A stretch of DNA of 64,000 nucleotides from Paraburkholderia unamae (GTDB lineage: Bacteria; Pseudomonadota; Gammaproteobacteria; Burkholderiales; Burkholderiaceae), in the NCBI RefSeq assembly GCF_003268775.1, contig NZ_QLSU01000002.1, forward strand, positions 434,001 through 498,000, read 5' to 3'. Shown in pieces: positions 46,549 to 55,397 of this stretch (its first letter is position 1; each line of letters begins with the position of its first letter). Under the pieces are notes generated by a model, which made no database searches, had not been told where the DNA came from, and was given only the letters and a program-made list of their open reading frames with translations. The translations under genes were made by a program, and so were the position numbers.

Positions 46549-47649
46549 TCAGCGTGTTTTCAGCAAGGCGGCTTGCTCGCCTTGCAATTCGGTTGCGAGC
46601 GCATCGACCGGCAGGCCGGCGACGTGGCCCGGCGCATGAGCGACGCCGGGCAGCGGCGCGGCGCCCAACGTGCTCGCGCGCGCGACGAGTTGCACGGGCA
46701 AGCGGATCTCGGCGGCGGCGGGCGTTTCCTCCAGCAGCAGCTCGACGCCGCGCCGCCCGAGCGCTTCCTTGTCGACGGCGATGGTCGAGAGCGGCGGCGT
46801 GGCGTGCGTCGCGCCCGCAATGTCATCGAAGCCGATGATGGCGATGTCCTCGGGCACGCGCAGGCCGCGCGCGAGGCATACGCGCATGGCCGCGAGCGCG
46901 GCGGCGTCGTTGTAGGCGAACAGGGCGTCGGGCGGCGGGCTGCCGGTGGCGCGCGCGGCGTCGAGCAGGCGCTGCATGGCGAGCGACGCGCCCGTGTCGG
47001 GGTCGAGCCCGCCGTCGATCGTCGTTTCGAGCGACGGGTCGAACAAGAGGCCCGCCTCGAAGAACGCGCGCCGGTAGCCGAGCGCGCGCTGAGCGATGCT
47101 GTAGTGCGCGAGCGACCCGCCGATAAAGGCGATGCGGCGGCGCCCGAGCGCGAAGAGGTGCTGCATGGCGAGCGCGGCGCCCGCTGCGTTGTCGATGTTC
47201 ACCGAGCGCAGCCCCGGCGACCACAGGTCGATCAGCACGAGCGGGCGTTGCAGCGCGACGAGCGCGGCGAGCATTTCCGGCTCGACGAAGCCCGCCACGG
47301 CGATGGCGTCGGGCGCGTGCAGGCGCAATTGCTGGACGGTGTCGTCGGCGGGGCCGGCCGTGAGGAGCGCGGGCACGATGGCGTGCTCGCGGCAGGCGTC
47401 TTCCACGCCGTGCAGGACGTGCGAGAAGAACGGGCTCGCGGCGAAATTGTTGTGCTGGCGGTGCAGCAGGAACGTGAGGCGGCGGATACGCGGGCGCAGT
47501 TGCCCGCAGTCGTAGCCGAGCGCGCGCGCGACTTCCACGATGCGCTCGCGCGTGGCTTCGGAAAGCCCCGGCTGGTTTTTCAGTGCGCGCGACACCGTGC
47601 CGATCGACACGTTGGCCGCCTGCGCGACGTCACGAATAGTTGTCCCCAT
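46549..47649 (-). CDS. LacI family transcriptional regulator
   Basis: 366 residues: an N-terminal helix-turn-helix (TIRDVAQAANVSIGTVSRALKNQPGLSEATRERI, GTVSRAL hinge) and a periplasmic-binding-protein-like sensor (HLFALGRRRIAFIGG; DALFAYNDAAALAAM; IAIIGFDD). It heads the cluster and likely represses the AGE isomerase and kinase in the absence of sugar. Palindromes at 47787-47819 upstream are candidate operators. Confidence 0.93.
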   Translation of the reverse strand: MGTTIRDVAQAANVSIGTVSRALKNQPGLSEATRERIVEVARALGYDCGQLRPRIRRLTFLLHRQHNNFAASPFFSHVLHGVEDACREHAIVPALLTAGPADDTVQQLRLHAPDAIAVAGFVEPEMLAALVALQRPLVLIDLWSPGLRSVNIDNAAGAALAMQHLFALGRRRIAFIGGSLAHYSIAQRALGYRRAFFEAGLLFDPSLETTIDGGLDPDTGASLAMQRLLDAARATGSPPPDALFAYNDAAALAAMRVCLARGLRVPEDIAIIGFDDIAGATHATPPLSTIAVDKEALGRRGVELLLEETPAAAEIRLPVQLVARASTLGAAPLPGVAHAPGHVAGLPVDALATELQGEQAALLKTR

Positions 47650-47786
47650 GATTCCTGGCTTGCGGTGGCGCGAAGCGCGTTCCGGGAGTGGTCAGGTGTG
47701 CGGCGATTGTATAGTAAAAACATGCTCAGGAAACCTTAATCAACGCTGAAAAACCCCGGTAAATACCCGTAAATACAGAGATAAAC

Positions 47787-47819
47787 GTAAATTTACATGT
47801 TTAGTAAAATTAACTAAAC
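47787..47819. promoter_or_regulatory. Palindromic operator candidates upstream of lacI-type gene
   Basis: GTAAATTTAC (47787-47796) and GTTTAGT-7-ACTAAAC (47799-47819) are both inverted repeats in an AT-rich stretch upstream of the LacI gene. Partial copies of GTAAATAC also lie nearby. Confidence 0.5.
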
Positions 47820-47879
47820 ACGCGCGGGAACGAGGGTTGCGGGATAGGCGGACACTGACATTCGACACTCGGAGGCATC

Positions 47880-48035
47880 ATGCTAGGCACCCTGCTTCTG
47901 GTCATTCTGATCCTGCTGCTCATCGGCGCGTTTCCGGCCTGGCCGTATAGCCGCTCGTGGGGCTATGCGCCTTCGGGCACGGTTGGCATCGTCGTTGTCG
48001 TCGTCGTCGTGCTGGTGTTGATGGGGTCGATCTAG
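47880..48035 (+). CDS. DUF3309 small membrane protein
   Basis: 51 residues. Two hydrophobic segments (LGTLLLVILILLLIGAFPAWP and VGIVVVVVVVLVLMGSI) are separated by YSRSWGYAPSG, the DUF3309 signature, common in Burkholderiales and Rhizobiales and often stress-induced; function unknown. ATG with GGAGG 6 nt upstream. Confidence 0.9.
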   Translation: MLGTLLLVILILLLIGAFPAWPYSRSWGYAPSGTVGIVVVVVVVLVLMGSI

Positions 48036-48066
48036 CGACGCGGTAGCGAAGGCGCGGTGAAAGCGC

Positions 48067-48107
48067 AACGGGCCGGCGCGCGGCGGGAGCCGCGCGGCCG
48101 GCCCGTT
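48067..48107. terminator. Bidirectional terminator after DUF3309
   Basis: An 18-bp stem with a single bulge (AACGGGCCGGCGCGCGGC, GGGA loop) followed by CTGTTT. Shared with the convergent EAL-GGDEF gene. Confidence 0.85.
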
Positions 48108-48142
48108 CTGTTTGGGGCGGTCGCGGGAAAGGCGGCAGGGTG

Positions 48143-50008
48143 TCAGGCGCTCGCGATCTCGCCTGTTTCCCCGGCTTCGCCGGGCTTCGCGCCGAGCGTG
48201 GGGAGGAGCGCGGCGCTCGTGCTGCCGTCGATGACGACGAGCCCCGTCGCTTCTTTCTTCGCGCGGCGCTTGGCGATGGCCGCAAGCGAGGCGATCGCGT
48301 CGCTGCTGTGCTGCGCGCCCTGGCCCGGCGCGATGTGCACGCAGCCGATCGCCATCGTCACGAAGGAAAAGAAGGTGGGGTTGCCGTGCCGGTCCTCGCC
48401 ATGAATCCCGCCCGCGAGCCGGTCGCCCGGCGCGTAGAAGCGCTGCGCGCCTTCGTTGAACGCTTCGATCGCCTGGCGCGCGCGCTCGCGCCACGTCTCG
48501 CTCTGGAACAGGATCAGGAAGTCGTCGCCGCCCACGTGGCCGAGGAAGTCGCGCGTGGGATCGCAGGCGTCGGCGAGCACCGTCGCCGCGAACTTCAGCA
48601 CCTCGTCGCCCTGCCAATAGCCGTACTGGTCGTTGAATGGCTTGAACTGGTTCAGGTCGACATAGCACGCATGAAAGCCCGCGTCGTGCGAGAGCAGGCG
48701 CTCGATGTGCGAGCTGATCGGGATGTTGCCCGGCAGGAAGGTGAGCGGATTCGCGTAGCGCGCGGCCTGGATGCGCACCTCCGTCACCGCGCGCACGAGG
48801 CTCTCGCCGGTGCCGAGACCGGCGTAGCGGCCGCTGTCGGTGATGACGAAGCCGTCGGCGAGATAGCGCTGGTCGTCGCTCGCGAGAAGCGTGGCCATCT
48901 GCTCGACGGTCATCGACTGCTCGATCAGCACGGGCTGCGCGTTGGCGAATTGCAGGCAGGCCTTCTTGCCGAACAGCTCGCGGTGATACGGCAGCGCATA
49001 GCGGTCCATGAACGCGCGCCGGTTGATGAGCGCCACCGGCGTTTCGCCTTCCACCACGGCCACCGCATGCAGGTCGGGCAGGCCGTTGAAGAGATCGAGC
49101 ACGTCGTTGTTGGTCGCGTGGCGCGGCAGCGCGGGCGCGCGCACCAGCATCTTCCCGGCGGGCGAGCCGCCGCCCGCGGGCTGCGTGGCGGCGCTGCGCG
49201 TGGCTTCGGGGAACACGGCGATATGGTCCGCGCGGATCGCCTCGCGCGCCTCGCGTGCAAGGGTGCGCAGCGGCTCCACGGCGGGCCGGCCGAAGAAGAA
49301 GCCCTGGCCGCAGGCAATGCCCATGTCGCGCAGCACGATCAGGTCGGCGGCGTTCTCGATGCCTTCGGCTACGAGCCGCGCACCGCTTGCCTGCGCGAAA
49401 TGCTGCATGGCGCGCACGGCTTCGAACTTGAGCGCGTCGTTGGCGATCTCGTGGATAAAGAAGCGGTCGATCTTCACCACGTCGGGCTGCAACTGCACCC
49501 AGAGGTTCAGGCTCGCGTTGGCGGTGCCGTAGTCGTCGAGCGCGAACTGCGCGCCCGCATGGCGCAGGGCATCGACCACGGGGGCGAGGTTGCGCAGGTC
49601 GTCGATGGCGCTCTGCTCGGTGAGCTCGATCACGAAGCGCGTGGGGTCGATCGGGCCGTCGAAGAGCGCGAGCGCCGAGTCGCTCGCGGCGGTGAGCTGG
49701 CGCAGCGCGTCGGCGCTGAAATTGAGGAACAGCTTGCCGGGGCAGTCGAGCCCGGCGAACGTCTCGATGCAGGTGCGGGCCGCCGCGCGTTCGAGCGATG
49801 CCGTGCAGCGCTCCTCGCCGGCGCGCGCAAACAGCGCGGCGGGCGTTTCGAGCGGCGAGCCGGCCGGCCCGCGAATCAGGCCCTCATAACCGAGAATCGC
49901 GCCGTCCTCGAAATCGACGATGGGCTGGAAGACGGCGCGCAACTGGCGCTGGGCGATCAGTGCCCCGACGCCGGTCGTGGCGTGATGGAGTGGCGCGCGA
50001 GCAGACAT
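48143..50008 (-). CDS. EAL-CBS-GGDEF c-di-GMP signalling protein
   Basis: 621 residues. The N-terminal EAL domain has YEGLIRGP (EGLIR about 42-46), FSADALRQL, IELTEQSA, LDDYGTANASLNLW and VAEGIEN. A CBS-pair-like middle (LIEQSMTVEQMATLLASDD; ADGFVITDSGRYAGL) precedes a C-terminal GGDEF domain with GNIPISSHIERLL, DLNQFKPFNDQYGYWQGDEVL and GGDDF (about 490-494). Both catalytic centres look intact, although LDDYG replaces LDDFG. The order EAL first and GGDEF last is the reverse of common tandems. ATG 50008 is chosen; a TTG lies two codons upstream. Confidence 0.9.
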   Translation of the reverse strand: MSARAPLHHATTGVGALIAQRQLRAVFQPIVDFEDGAILGYEGLIRGPAGSPLETPAALFARAGEERCTASLERAAARTCIETFAGLDCPGKLFLNFSADALRQLTAASDSALALFDGPIDPTRFVIELTEQSAIDDLRNLAPVVDALRHAGAQFALDDYGTANASLNLWVQLQPDVVKIDRFFIHEIANDALKFEAVRAMQHFAQASGARLVAEGIENAADLIVLRDMGIACGQGFFFGRPAVEPLRTLAREAREAIRADHIAVFPEATRSAATQPAGGGSPAGKMLVRAPALPRHATNNDVLDLFNGLPDLHAVAVVEGETPVALINRRAFMDRYALPYHRELFGKKACLQFANAQPVLIEQSMTVEQMATLLASDDQRYLADGFVITDSGRYAGLGTGESLVRAVTEVRIQAARYANPLTFLPGNIPISSHIERLLSHDAGFHACYVDLNQFKPFNDQYGYWQGDEVLKFAATVLADACDPTRDFLGHVGGDDFLILFQSETWRERARQAIEAFNEGAQRFYAPGDRLAGGIHGEDRHGNPTFFSFVTMAIGCVHIAPGQGAQHSSDAIASLAAIAKRRAKKEATGLVVIDGSTSAALLPTLGAKPGEAGETGEIASA

Positions 50009-50193
50009 GGACAAGCCAGAACGGGCGAAGACGTTGAACTTAACGGCATATCATCGGATGAATTGAATGAAATTTTGGTGACAGTGCGTCAGACGCGCCG
50101 TCTGGAAGGGACGGGCAGGGGGCGCAAGGAGAGGCGCGGCGGCGGACAAGCCGATGCGGAATCGGGCGCGATTTGCCGCAATTTGCCGTGAAG

Positions 50194-50219
50194 CGGGGCG
50201 GCGATGGCTCGCCGCCCCG
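50194..50219. terminator. Hairpin downstream of the BASS transporter gene
   Basis: An 11-bp perfect stem CGGGGCGGCGA-TGGC-TCGCCGCCCCG. Without a T-run on either side, so terminator activity is uncertain. Confidence 0.45.
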
Positions 50220-50261
50220 TCAGGAATACAGGGGAAACCGGGTACGGGAACCCGGAGCCGC

Positions 50262-51308
50262 TCAGCGGCGCGCGGCCGTGGCGGCGCGCTCGTTCGAGCC
50301 GGCGCGCGACTCGTCGCCGGCGTTCGCGCCGCGTTCGGCGCTCATGTCGCGTGCGCCCCAGCGCTGGGCGAGCGCCGCGCACACCATCAGCTGGATCTGG
50401 TGGAACAGCATGAGCGGCAGCACCACCGCGCCCACGGCGTTCGCGGCGAAGATCACCTTTGCCATCGGCACGCCGGCCGCGAGGCTCTTTTTCGAGCCGC
50501 AGAAAATGATGGTGATCTGGTCGGCGCGCGAGAAGCCGAGCTTCTTGCTCGTGAAGATCGTGATGCCGAGCGCGAGCGCGAGCAGCACGGCGTTCACGAC
50601 GAGCAGGCCGCCGAGCGCCGTGAGCGGGATGTGATGCCAGAGCCCTTCGTTCACCGCCTCGGAAAACGCGCCGAACACCACGAGCAGGATCGAGCCCTGA
50701 TCGACGAACTTGAGCACGCCCTTGTTGCGCTCGATCCAGCGGCCGATCACGGGGCGCAGCAACTGGCCCGCCACGAACGGCACGAGCAGTTGCAGCACGA
50801 TGTTCCACACGGTGTGCCAGGCCGAGCCGCCGCTCGCGCCCTGGTTCGTGACGATAAGGCTCACGAGCGCGGGCGTGACGAAAATGCCGATCAGGCTCGA
50901 AGCGGAGGCGCTGCACACGGCGGCGGGCACGTTGCCGCGCGCGATCGACGTGAAGGCGATGGACGACTGCACCGTGGAGGGCAGCGTGCAGAGGAACAGC
51001 ACGCCCGCGTAGAGCGCCGGGGTGACGAGCGGCGAAAGCACCGGCTTGAGCACGAGCCCGAGCACCGGGAAGAGGATGAAGGTGCTCGCCAGCACGACGA
51101 TATGCAGGCGCCAGTGAGTCGCGCCCGCGATGATCGCCTCGCGCGAAAGCTTGGCGCCGTGCAGGAAGAACAACAGGCCGACGGCCACGTTGGTGAGCCA
51201 GTTGAAGCCGGTGGCGGCCTGGCCGTGCACCGGGAACAGGCTCGCAAGAATCACCGTGCCGACGAGGCAGAGGGTGAAGTTATCGGGCAGGAATTTCGGA
51301 CGTGCCAT
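50262..51308 (-). CDS. Bile acid:sodium symporter family protein
   Basis: 348 residues with about nine to ten membrane segments of the BASS fold. FNWLTNVAVGLLFFLHGAKLSRE and STVQSSIAFTSIARGNVPAAVCSASASSLIGIF match the family's sodium-site crossover, and FCGSKKSLAAGVPMAKVIF is a conserved late motif. It resembles the YfeH/SLC10A7 branch. Substrate unknown (not likely bile acid in a soil bacterium). A hydrophilic tail rich in Arg and Ala follows. Confidence 0.9.
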   Translation of the reverse strand: MARPKFLPDNFTLCLVGTVILASLFPVHGQAATGFNWLTNVAVGLLFFLHGAKLSREAIIAGATHWRLHIVVLASTFILFPVLGLVLKPVLSPLVTPALYAGVLFLCTLPSTVQSSIAFTSIARGNVPAAVCSASASSLIGIFVTPALVSLIVTNQGASGGSAWHTVWNIVLQLLVPFVAGQLLRPVIGRWIERNKGVLKFVDQGSILLVVFGAFSEAVNEGLWHHIPLTALGGLLVVNAVLLALALGITIFTSKKLGFSRADQITIIFCGSKKSLAAGVPMAKVIFAANAVGAVVLPLMLFHQIQLMVCAALAQRWGARDMSAERGANAGDESRAGSNERAATAARR

Positions 51309-51884
51309 CGGACAATCTCAAGTGCGCGCCAAGGCGCCGGGCCGCGCGCGAATCGATGCGCGCGCAACGGTGGATTCAGGGTCTCTATTGTCGGCGCAAG
51401 CCGATTGAAAAAGCAAATTCATTTGAAGCATCGATTAATGATTGATGTGCATGGATTGACGGTATCAATGCGCCGCTCGTGCGGCTCCCTCATGACTCCG
51501 CGACAAGCGTTCCTGCATCTCAAAAATCATCAGGAGTCCCGCCATTCTTTAGACGATAAGACGACGCCTGGCATCCAGCACGCCCTCGCCAGGTGCTGCC
51601 CGCAACGCCTTGCCAGGCGGCCTTCCGGACCCCTTCCTGGATCCAGAAAACCGTGCAGTAACATGGTGTTACAACCCTTCGGGCGGCATAACATCTTTTG
51701 GCTCGACACCCATTCGGCACGCCCATAAATTACCGTCAAAGGGACGCACGAATCGTTGCGGCGGCAAGCGTTACGTATTGTGGTCGTGTACTGCGTGAAG
51801 TGAGTCCCGGGACTGGCCCGCCATGGCCCGAATGGCGGGTTCCAGCGGTTCCAAACGGAAACGTCGGGCAGGTGAAACTTCACA
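51309..51884. other. Intergenic region
   Basis: 576 bp divergent spacer. No convincing CDS, RNA or long repeat; the stretch 51380-51780 has lower GC than the flanks. Open frames here lack start signals. Confidence 0.4.
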
Positions 51885-52496
51885 ATGCACGCAGGGTTGT
51901 CAAAACTGGGACGATGGGTCTTGGGGGCCGGATTGGCGGCCTTCTTTGCGTTCGCCCATGCTCAGCCCGGATTCGCGGGGCACGGCGGGGGTGGCGGCTT
52001 TGCCCACATGCCTTCCATGCCCGCCATGCACTCCGCGCCCGCGCCGCGCGGCGGCAATCCCGGCATGTCGTGGGGCGGCGGCTACCGCAACGCCATGTAC
52101 GGCGGCCAGGGGGCACCCGGTCGCTCCGGCGCTGGCTATCGTGGCGGCTATGGCGCCGCGCCCGTGCGCGTGGCGGACCAGGGTGGCCGGCACGAGCGCG
52201 GCGAGCGCGCGCCGAACCAGTGGCAAGGGCAGGTCCAGCCGCAGGCGCCCCGCCGCGAATACGCGTACGGCACGCCTTTCGGCGGCTACGGCGGCGGTTA
52301 TCGCGGCAATCCCATCACGCCGGTCAGCGCGGAAACGCGCCAGGTGCCGCACCCGCCGGCCGACTCGCCGGTGCGGGCGGGCTCGATTCGCGAAGACGTC
52401 GCCCGCTACAACGAGGAGCGCGGCGCATTCCGGCCTTTGCAGCGCAACGGCGGCGAGGTTCCGCGCCCGCCCATGCCTTCGCCGTACCGGAACTGA
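51885..52496 (+). CDS. Secreted Gly/Pro/Arg-rich protein
   Basis: 203 residues with a signal peptide (WVLGAGLAAFFAFAHAQPG). A low-complexity region rich in Gly, Met, Pro and Tyr (GGGYRNAMYGGQGAPGRSGAGYRG, split here only for description) follows, ending with a more regular tail (SIREDVARYNEERGAFRPL). It is likely a periplasmic or extracellular disordered protein. Family not recognised. Codon bias agrees with real coding sequence. Confidence 0.75.
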   Translation: MHAGLSKLGRWVLGAGLAAFFAFAHAQPGFAGHGGGGGFAHMPSMPAMHSAPAPRGGNPGMSWGGGYRNAMYGGQGAPGRSGAGYRGGYGAAPVRVADQGGRHERGERAPNQWQGQVQPQAPRREYAYGTPFGGYGGGYRGNPITPVSAETRQVPHPPADSPVRAGSIREDVARYNEERGAFRPLQRNGGEVPRPPMPSPYRN

Positions 52497-53106
52497 GCTC
52501 GGCTTTCCGCTTCATTCGTCCCTCCATCCGTCCTTCCTTGGCCGGTCCTGATCCTTCGCACTATTGGCTTGCGGACGCCGTCGCGCTCCCGGCCTCCGTT
52601 TTGTCCTCCCGTTTTTCCCGCTTTTTCCCCGCCTCCTCCGCCTGATTTCGCTTCCGGCCTTCGCCCGTTAGCGTCGTTTGCACGCCTTCAACATCCTCCC
52701 GGCACGTCCGTCGCCCGAAAACTGACGCGTGGATACCACACTTTTTTGGAAACCTCTCGTCATACAGAACCCTTTCGTCAAAAAATCTCGCTTTTGTAAC
52801 GGCGGCGCGCCATTCGCGGTCCGCGAGCCGCACCAGCGCCCCGCTGGGCGCGGCCCGGCAGGCAGCGGTCCGGCGTGGTGCAACGCAGCGCAAACCGCTA
52901 TCGGCAACCTCGAAACAGGCTTCAGAGGCGGCAAACTAATCCGCCCGATATACCGGCAATAACACCGTATATTTTTGACCACAAAAATGGTCCGCAAAGA
53001 TGGATCCGCCCAGAACGGCCACGCCTGCGAATCACGAAAAAACAAAGCTTTGCGCGAGCACCTTCGCCGCCAGTCACACCTTTTTTTGACAAAGACAGGA
53101 GAACCC
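52497..53106 (+). other. Long leader region upstream of the porin
   Basis: 610 bp without a CDS. The part from about 52730 to 53100 alternates GC-rich and AT-rich blocks and should include the porin promoter and 5' leader; no known RNA element is recognised. Confidence 0.4.
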
Positions 53107-54204
53107 ATGAAGACCACGGTCAGCCACGCGCTGCGCACCACCCTGAAGGCGAGCGCGCTCGCCGCCGTCCTTGCCGCCGCGTCGTCGTCGGCGTTCGCGC
53201 AGTCGAGCGTCCAACTCTATGGCCAGGTCGACGAATGGGTCGGGGCGACGAAATTTCCGGGCAGCCAGACGGCCTGGAACGTGGGCGGCGGCGGCATGTC
53301 CACGTCGTACTGGGGTATGAAGGGTTCTGAGGATCTGGGCGGCGGCTACAAGGCGATCTTCACCCTGGAAAGCTTCTTCCGCGCGCAAAACGGCCAGTAC
53401 GGCCGCTTCACCGGCGACACGTTCTTCGCGCGCAATGCGTACGTCGGCGTCGAATCGCCGTATGGCACGGTCACGGCGGGCCGCCTCACGACGCAACTCT
53501 TCGTCTCGACGATTCTCTTCAACCCGTTCATCGATTCGTACACCTTCTCGCCGATGGTGTACCACGTGTACCTCGGCCTCTCGACGTTCCCCACCTACAC
53601 GACCGACCAGGGCGTGGTGGGCGACTCGGGCTGGAACAACGCCGTGCAGTATTCGACGCCCAACTTCAACGGCCTCTCGGGCTCGGCGATGTACGCGTTC
53701 GGCAACCAGGCGGGCCAGAACGGCTCGAAGAAGTGGAGCGTGCAGGGCCTGTACTTCCACGGCCCGTTCGCGGCCACGGCCGTTTATCAGTACGTGAACT
53801 TCAACAACACGCCGGGCGACATCGGCAGCATCGTGAGCGGCGACACGACCATCGTCGGCCTGAAGAGCCAGGGCGTGGCGCAGGTCGGCCTCTCGTACGA
53901 CCTCAAGTACGTGAAGTTCTTCGGCCAGTACATGTACACGGCGAACTGGCAGGACGTGGGCAGCTGGCACGTCAACACGGCCCAAGGCGGCGTGACGGCG
54001 CCGGTCGGTCCGGGCACGGTGATGGCCTCGTACGCGTACTCGCGCGACGGCGGCGGCCTGAACCAGACGCGCCAGACGGCGGCCATCGGCTACGACTATC
54101 CGCTTTCGAAGCGCACCGACGTCTACGCGGCCTACATGTACGACCACTTCGACAACATGTCGAGCGGCCAGACCTACGGCGTGGGCCTGCGCGCGAAGTT
54201 CTGA
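53107..54204 (+). CDS. Gram-negative porin (general, beta-barrel)
   Basis: 365 residues. The signal peptide (cleavage SAFA-QS) is followed by the classical betaproteobacterial porin start SSVQLYGQVDEWVG, with repeated amphipathic strands, SRLGFKG-like SYWGMKGSEDLGGGYKAIFTLES, an eyelet region, and the C-terminal strand ending ...YGVGLRAKF with terminal Phe, needed for outer-membrane insertion. Trimeric diffusion channel. ATG 53107 has AGGAGA upstream; the longer frame is rejected. Followed by a strong terminator. Confidence 0.95.
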   Translation: MKTTVSHALRTTLKASALAAVLAAASSSAFAQSSVQLYGQVDEWVGATKFPGSQTAWNVGGGGMSTSYWGMKGSEDLGGGYKAIFTLESFFRAQNGQYGRFTGDTFFARNAYVGVESPYGTVTAGRLTTQLFVSTILFNPFIDSYTFSPMVYHVYLGLSTFPTYTTDQGVVGDSGWNNAVQYSTPNFNGLSGSAMYAFGNQAGQNGSKKWSVQGLYFHGPFAATAVYQYVNFNNTPGDIGSIVSGDTTIVGLKSQGVAQVGLSYDLKYVKFFGQYMYTANWQDVGSWHVNTAQGGVTAPVGPGTVMASYAYSRDGGGLNQTRQTAAIGYDYPLSKRTDVYAAYMYDHFDNMSSGQTYGVGLRAKF

Positions 54205-54236
54205 GCGTCGCGGCCGTCAAAGCCGGCGTTCAACGG

Positions 54237-54270
54237 AAAAACCCCGCGCTGCGAGCAGCGCGGGGTTTTT
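54237..54270 (+). terminator. Intrinsic terminator after porin
   Basis: A stem of up to 16 bp (AAAAACCCCGCGCTGC / GCAGCGCGGGGTTTTT, tight loop) followed by GCTTT. Confidence 0.92.
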
Positions 54271-54386
54271 GCTTTCTGCCGCGCCCGGCGCCTGTGCGTT
54301 TCAATACCGGCATTTGATAAAGCGAGCACAATACTGCCGATTGATTCCTCTTTATTTGCGTTCGAACTGAAGGTGAAGGCCGCGCG

Positions 54387-55370
54387 ATGGATACCCTCGT
54401 CAGCATGAAAGTGTTCCGCCAGGTGGTGGAGGCGGGCAGCTTCGTCGCGGCGGCCGAGCGCATGAACATGTCCGCGGCCATGGCGAGCAAGCACGTCATG
54501 CATCTGGAGCAGCAACTCGGCGCGCGCCTCTTGAACCGCACCACGCGCCGCGTCGCGCCCACCGAGGCGGGGCGCGAGTATTACGAGCGCGTGGCCCAGG
54601 CGCTCACCGAACTCGACGAGGCTGGCCAGGCCGTGGGCGCGGCGAGCGTCGTGCCGCAGGGGCGGCTGCGCGTGTCGTCGCTCACGGCGTTCGGGCTGCG
54701 TCACGTGATGGGCGCGGTCGCCGACTATGCCGCCGGATTTCCGCAAGTCACCGTCGACATCACGCTCTCCGACCGCGTGGTCGAGCTGATCGACGAGGGT
54801 TTCGACGTGGCGATCCGCGCGGCGCCCTCGGGCCTGAAGTCGTCTTCGTTGATCGCGCGGCCGCTCGCCACCGCGCACATCGTGTTGTGCGCCTCGCCCG
54901 AGTACCTGCGCCGCCACGGTGTGCCGAAGACCGTCGCCGATCTCGCCCGGCACAACTTCGTGCAGTACGCGGGAGCTTCGGCGCAGGAGCTTGCGCCGTT
55001 CACCGAAGGGGCCGGCGGCGTGAAGCCCAAGCCCGGCGGCAACCTCATCGTCAATCATCTGGAGGCGCTGCGCGTGGTCGTGCTGCAAGGCGGCGGCCTC
55101 TCGATGCTCGGCACCGAGGTGGTGGGCGACGATATCGCCGAGGGCCGCCTCGTGCCGCTGCTTGTCGACGCGCTGCCGCCGCGCGAGCTGCCGATCTACG
55201 CCGTGTACGCGAGCCGCCGCCATCTCTCGGCGAAGGTGCGCTCGTTCGTCGATTTCCTCGCCGCGCGTTTTTCGGAGCGCGACCTTTGGCCCGGCGTCGA
55301 GGCGATCCGCGCGGCGGCCGCCAATGTCGACGCCGCGTTGCGCGGCGTGGAACCGCGCAACGCGGCATAG
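54387..55370 (+). CDS. LysR family transcriptional regulator
   Basis: 327 residues. The N-terminal winged HTH is MDTLVSMKVFRQVVEAGSFVAAAERMNMSAAMASKHVMHLEQQLGARLLNRTTRRV (residues 1 to about 57, given in parts here: SFVAAAERMNMS is the recognition region). A LysR substrate-binding domain follows (LRVSSLTAFGLRHV; DVAIRAAPSGLKSSSLIARPL). It belongs to the CrgA/DmlR-like group. It is convergent with the nitronate monooxygenase gene; its target is unknown. Confidence 0.93.
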   Translation: MDTLVSMKVFRQVVEAGSFVAAAERMNMSAAMASKHVMHLEQQLGARLLNRTTRRVAPTEAGREYYERVAQALTELDEAGQAVGAASVVPQGRLRVSSLTAFGLRHVMGAVADYAAGFPQVTVDITLSDRVVELIDEGFDVAIRAAPSGLKSSSLIARPLATAHIVLCASPEYLRRHGVPKTVADLARHNFVQYAGASAQELAPFTEGAGGVKPKPGGNLIVNHLEALRVVVLQGGGLSMLGTEVVGDDIAEGRLVPLLVDALPPRELPIYAVYASRRHLSAKVRSFVDFLAARFSERDLWPGVEAIRAAAANVDAALRGVEPRNAA

Positions 55371-55397
55371 AACGCCAAGGCTTCTAGCCGGGGCGCT

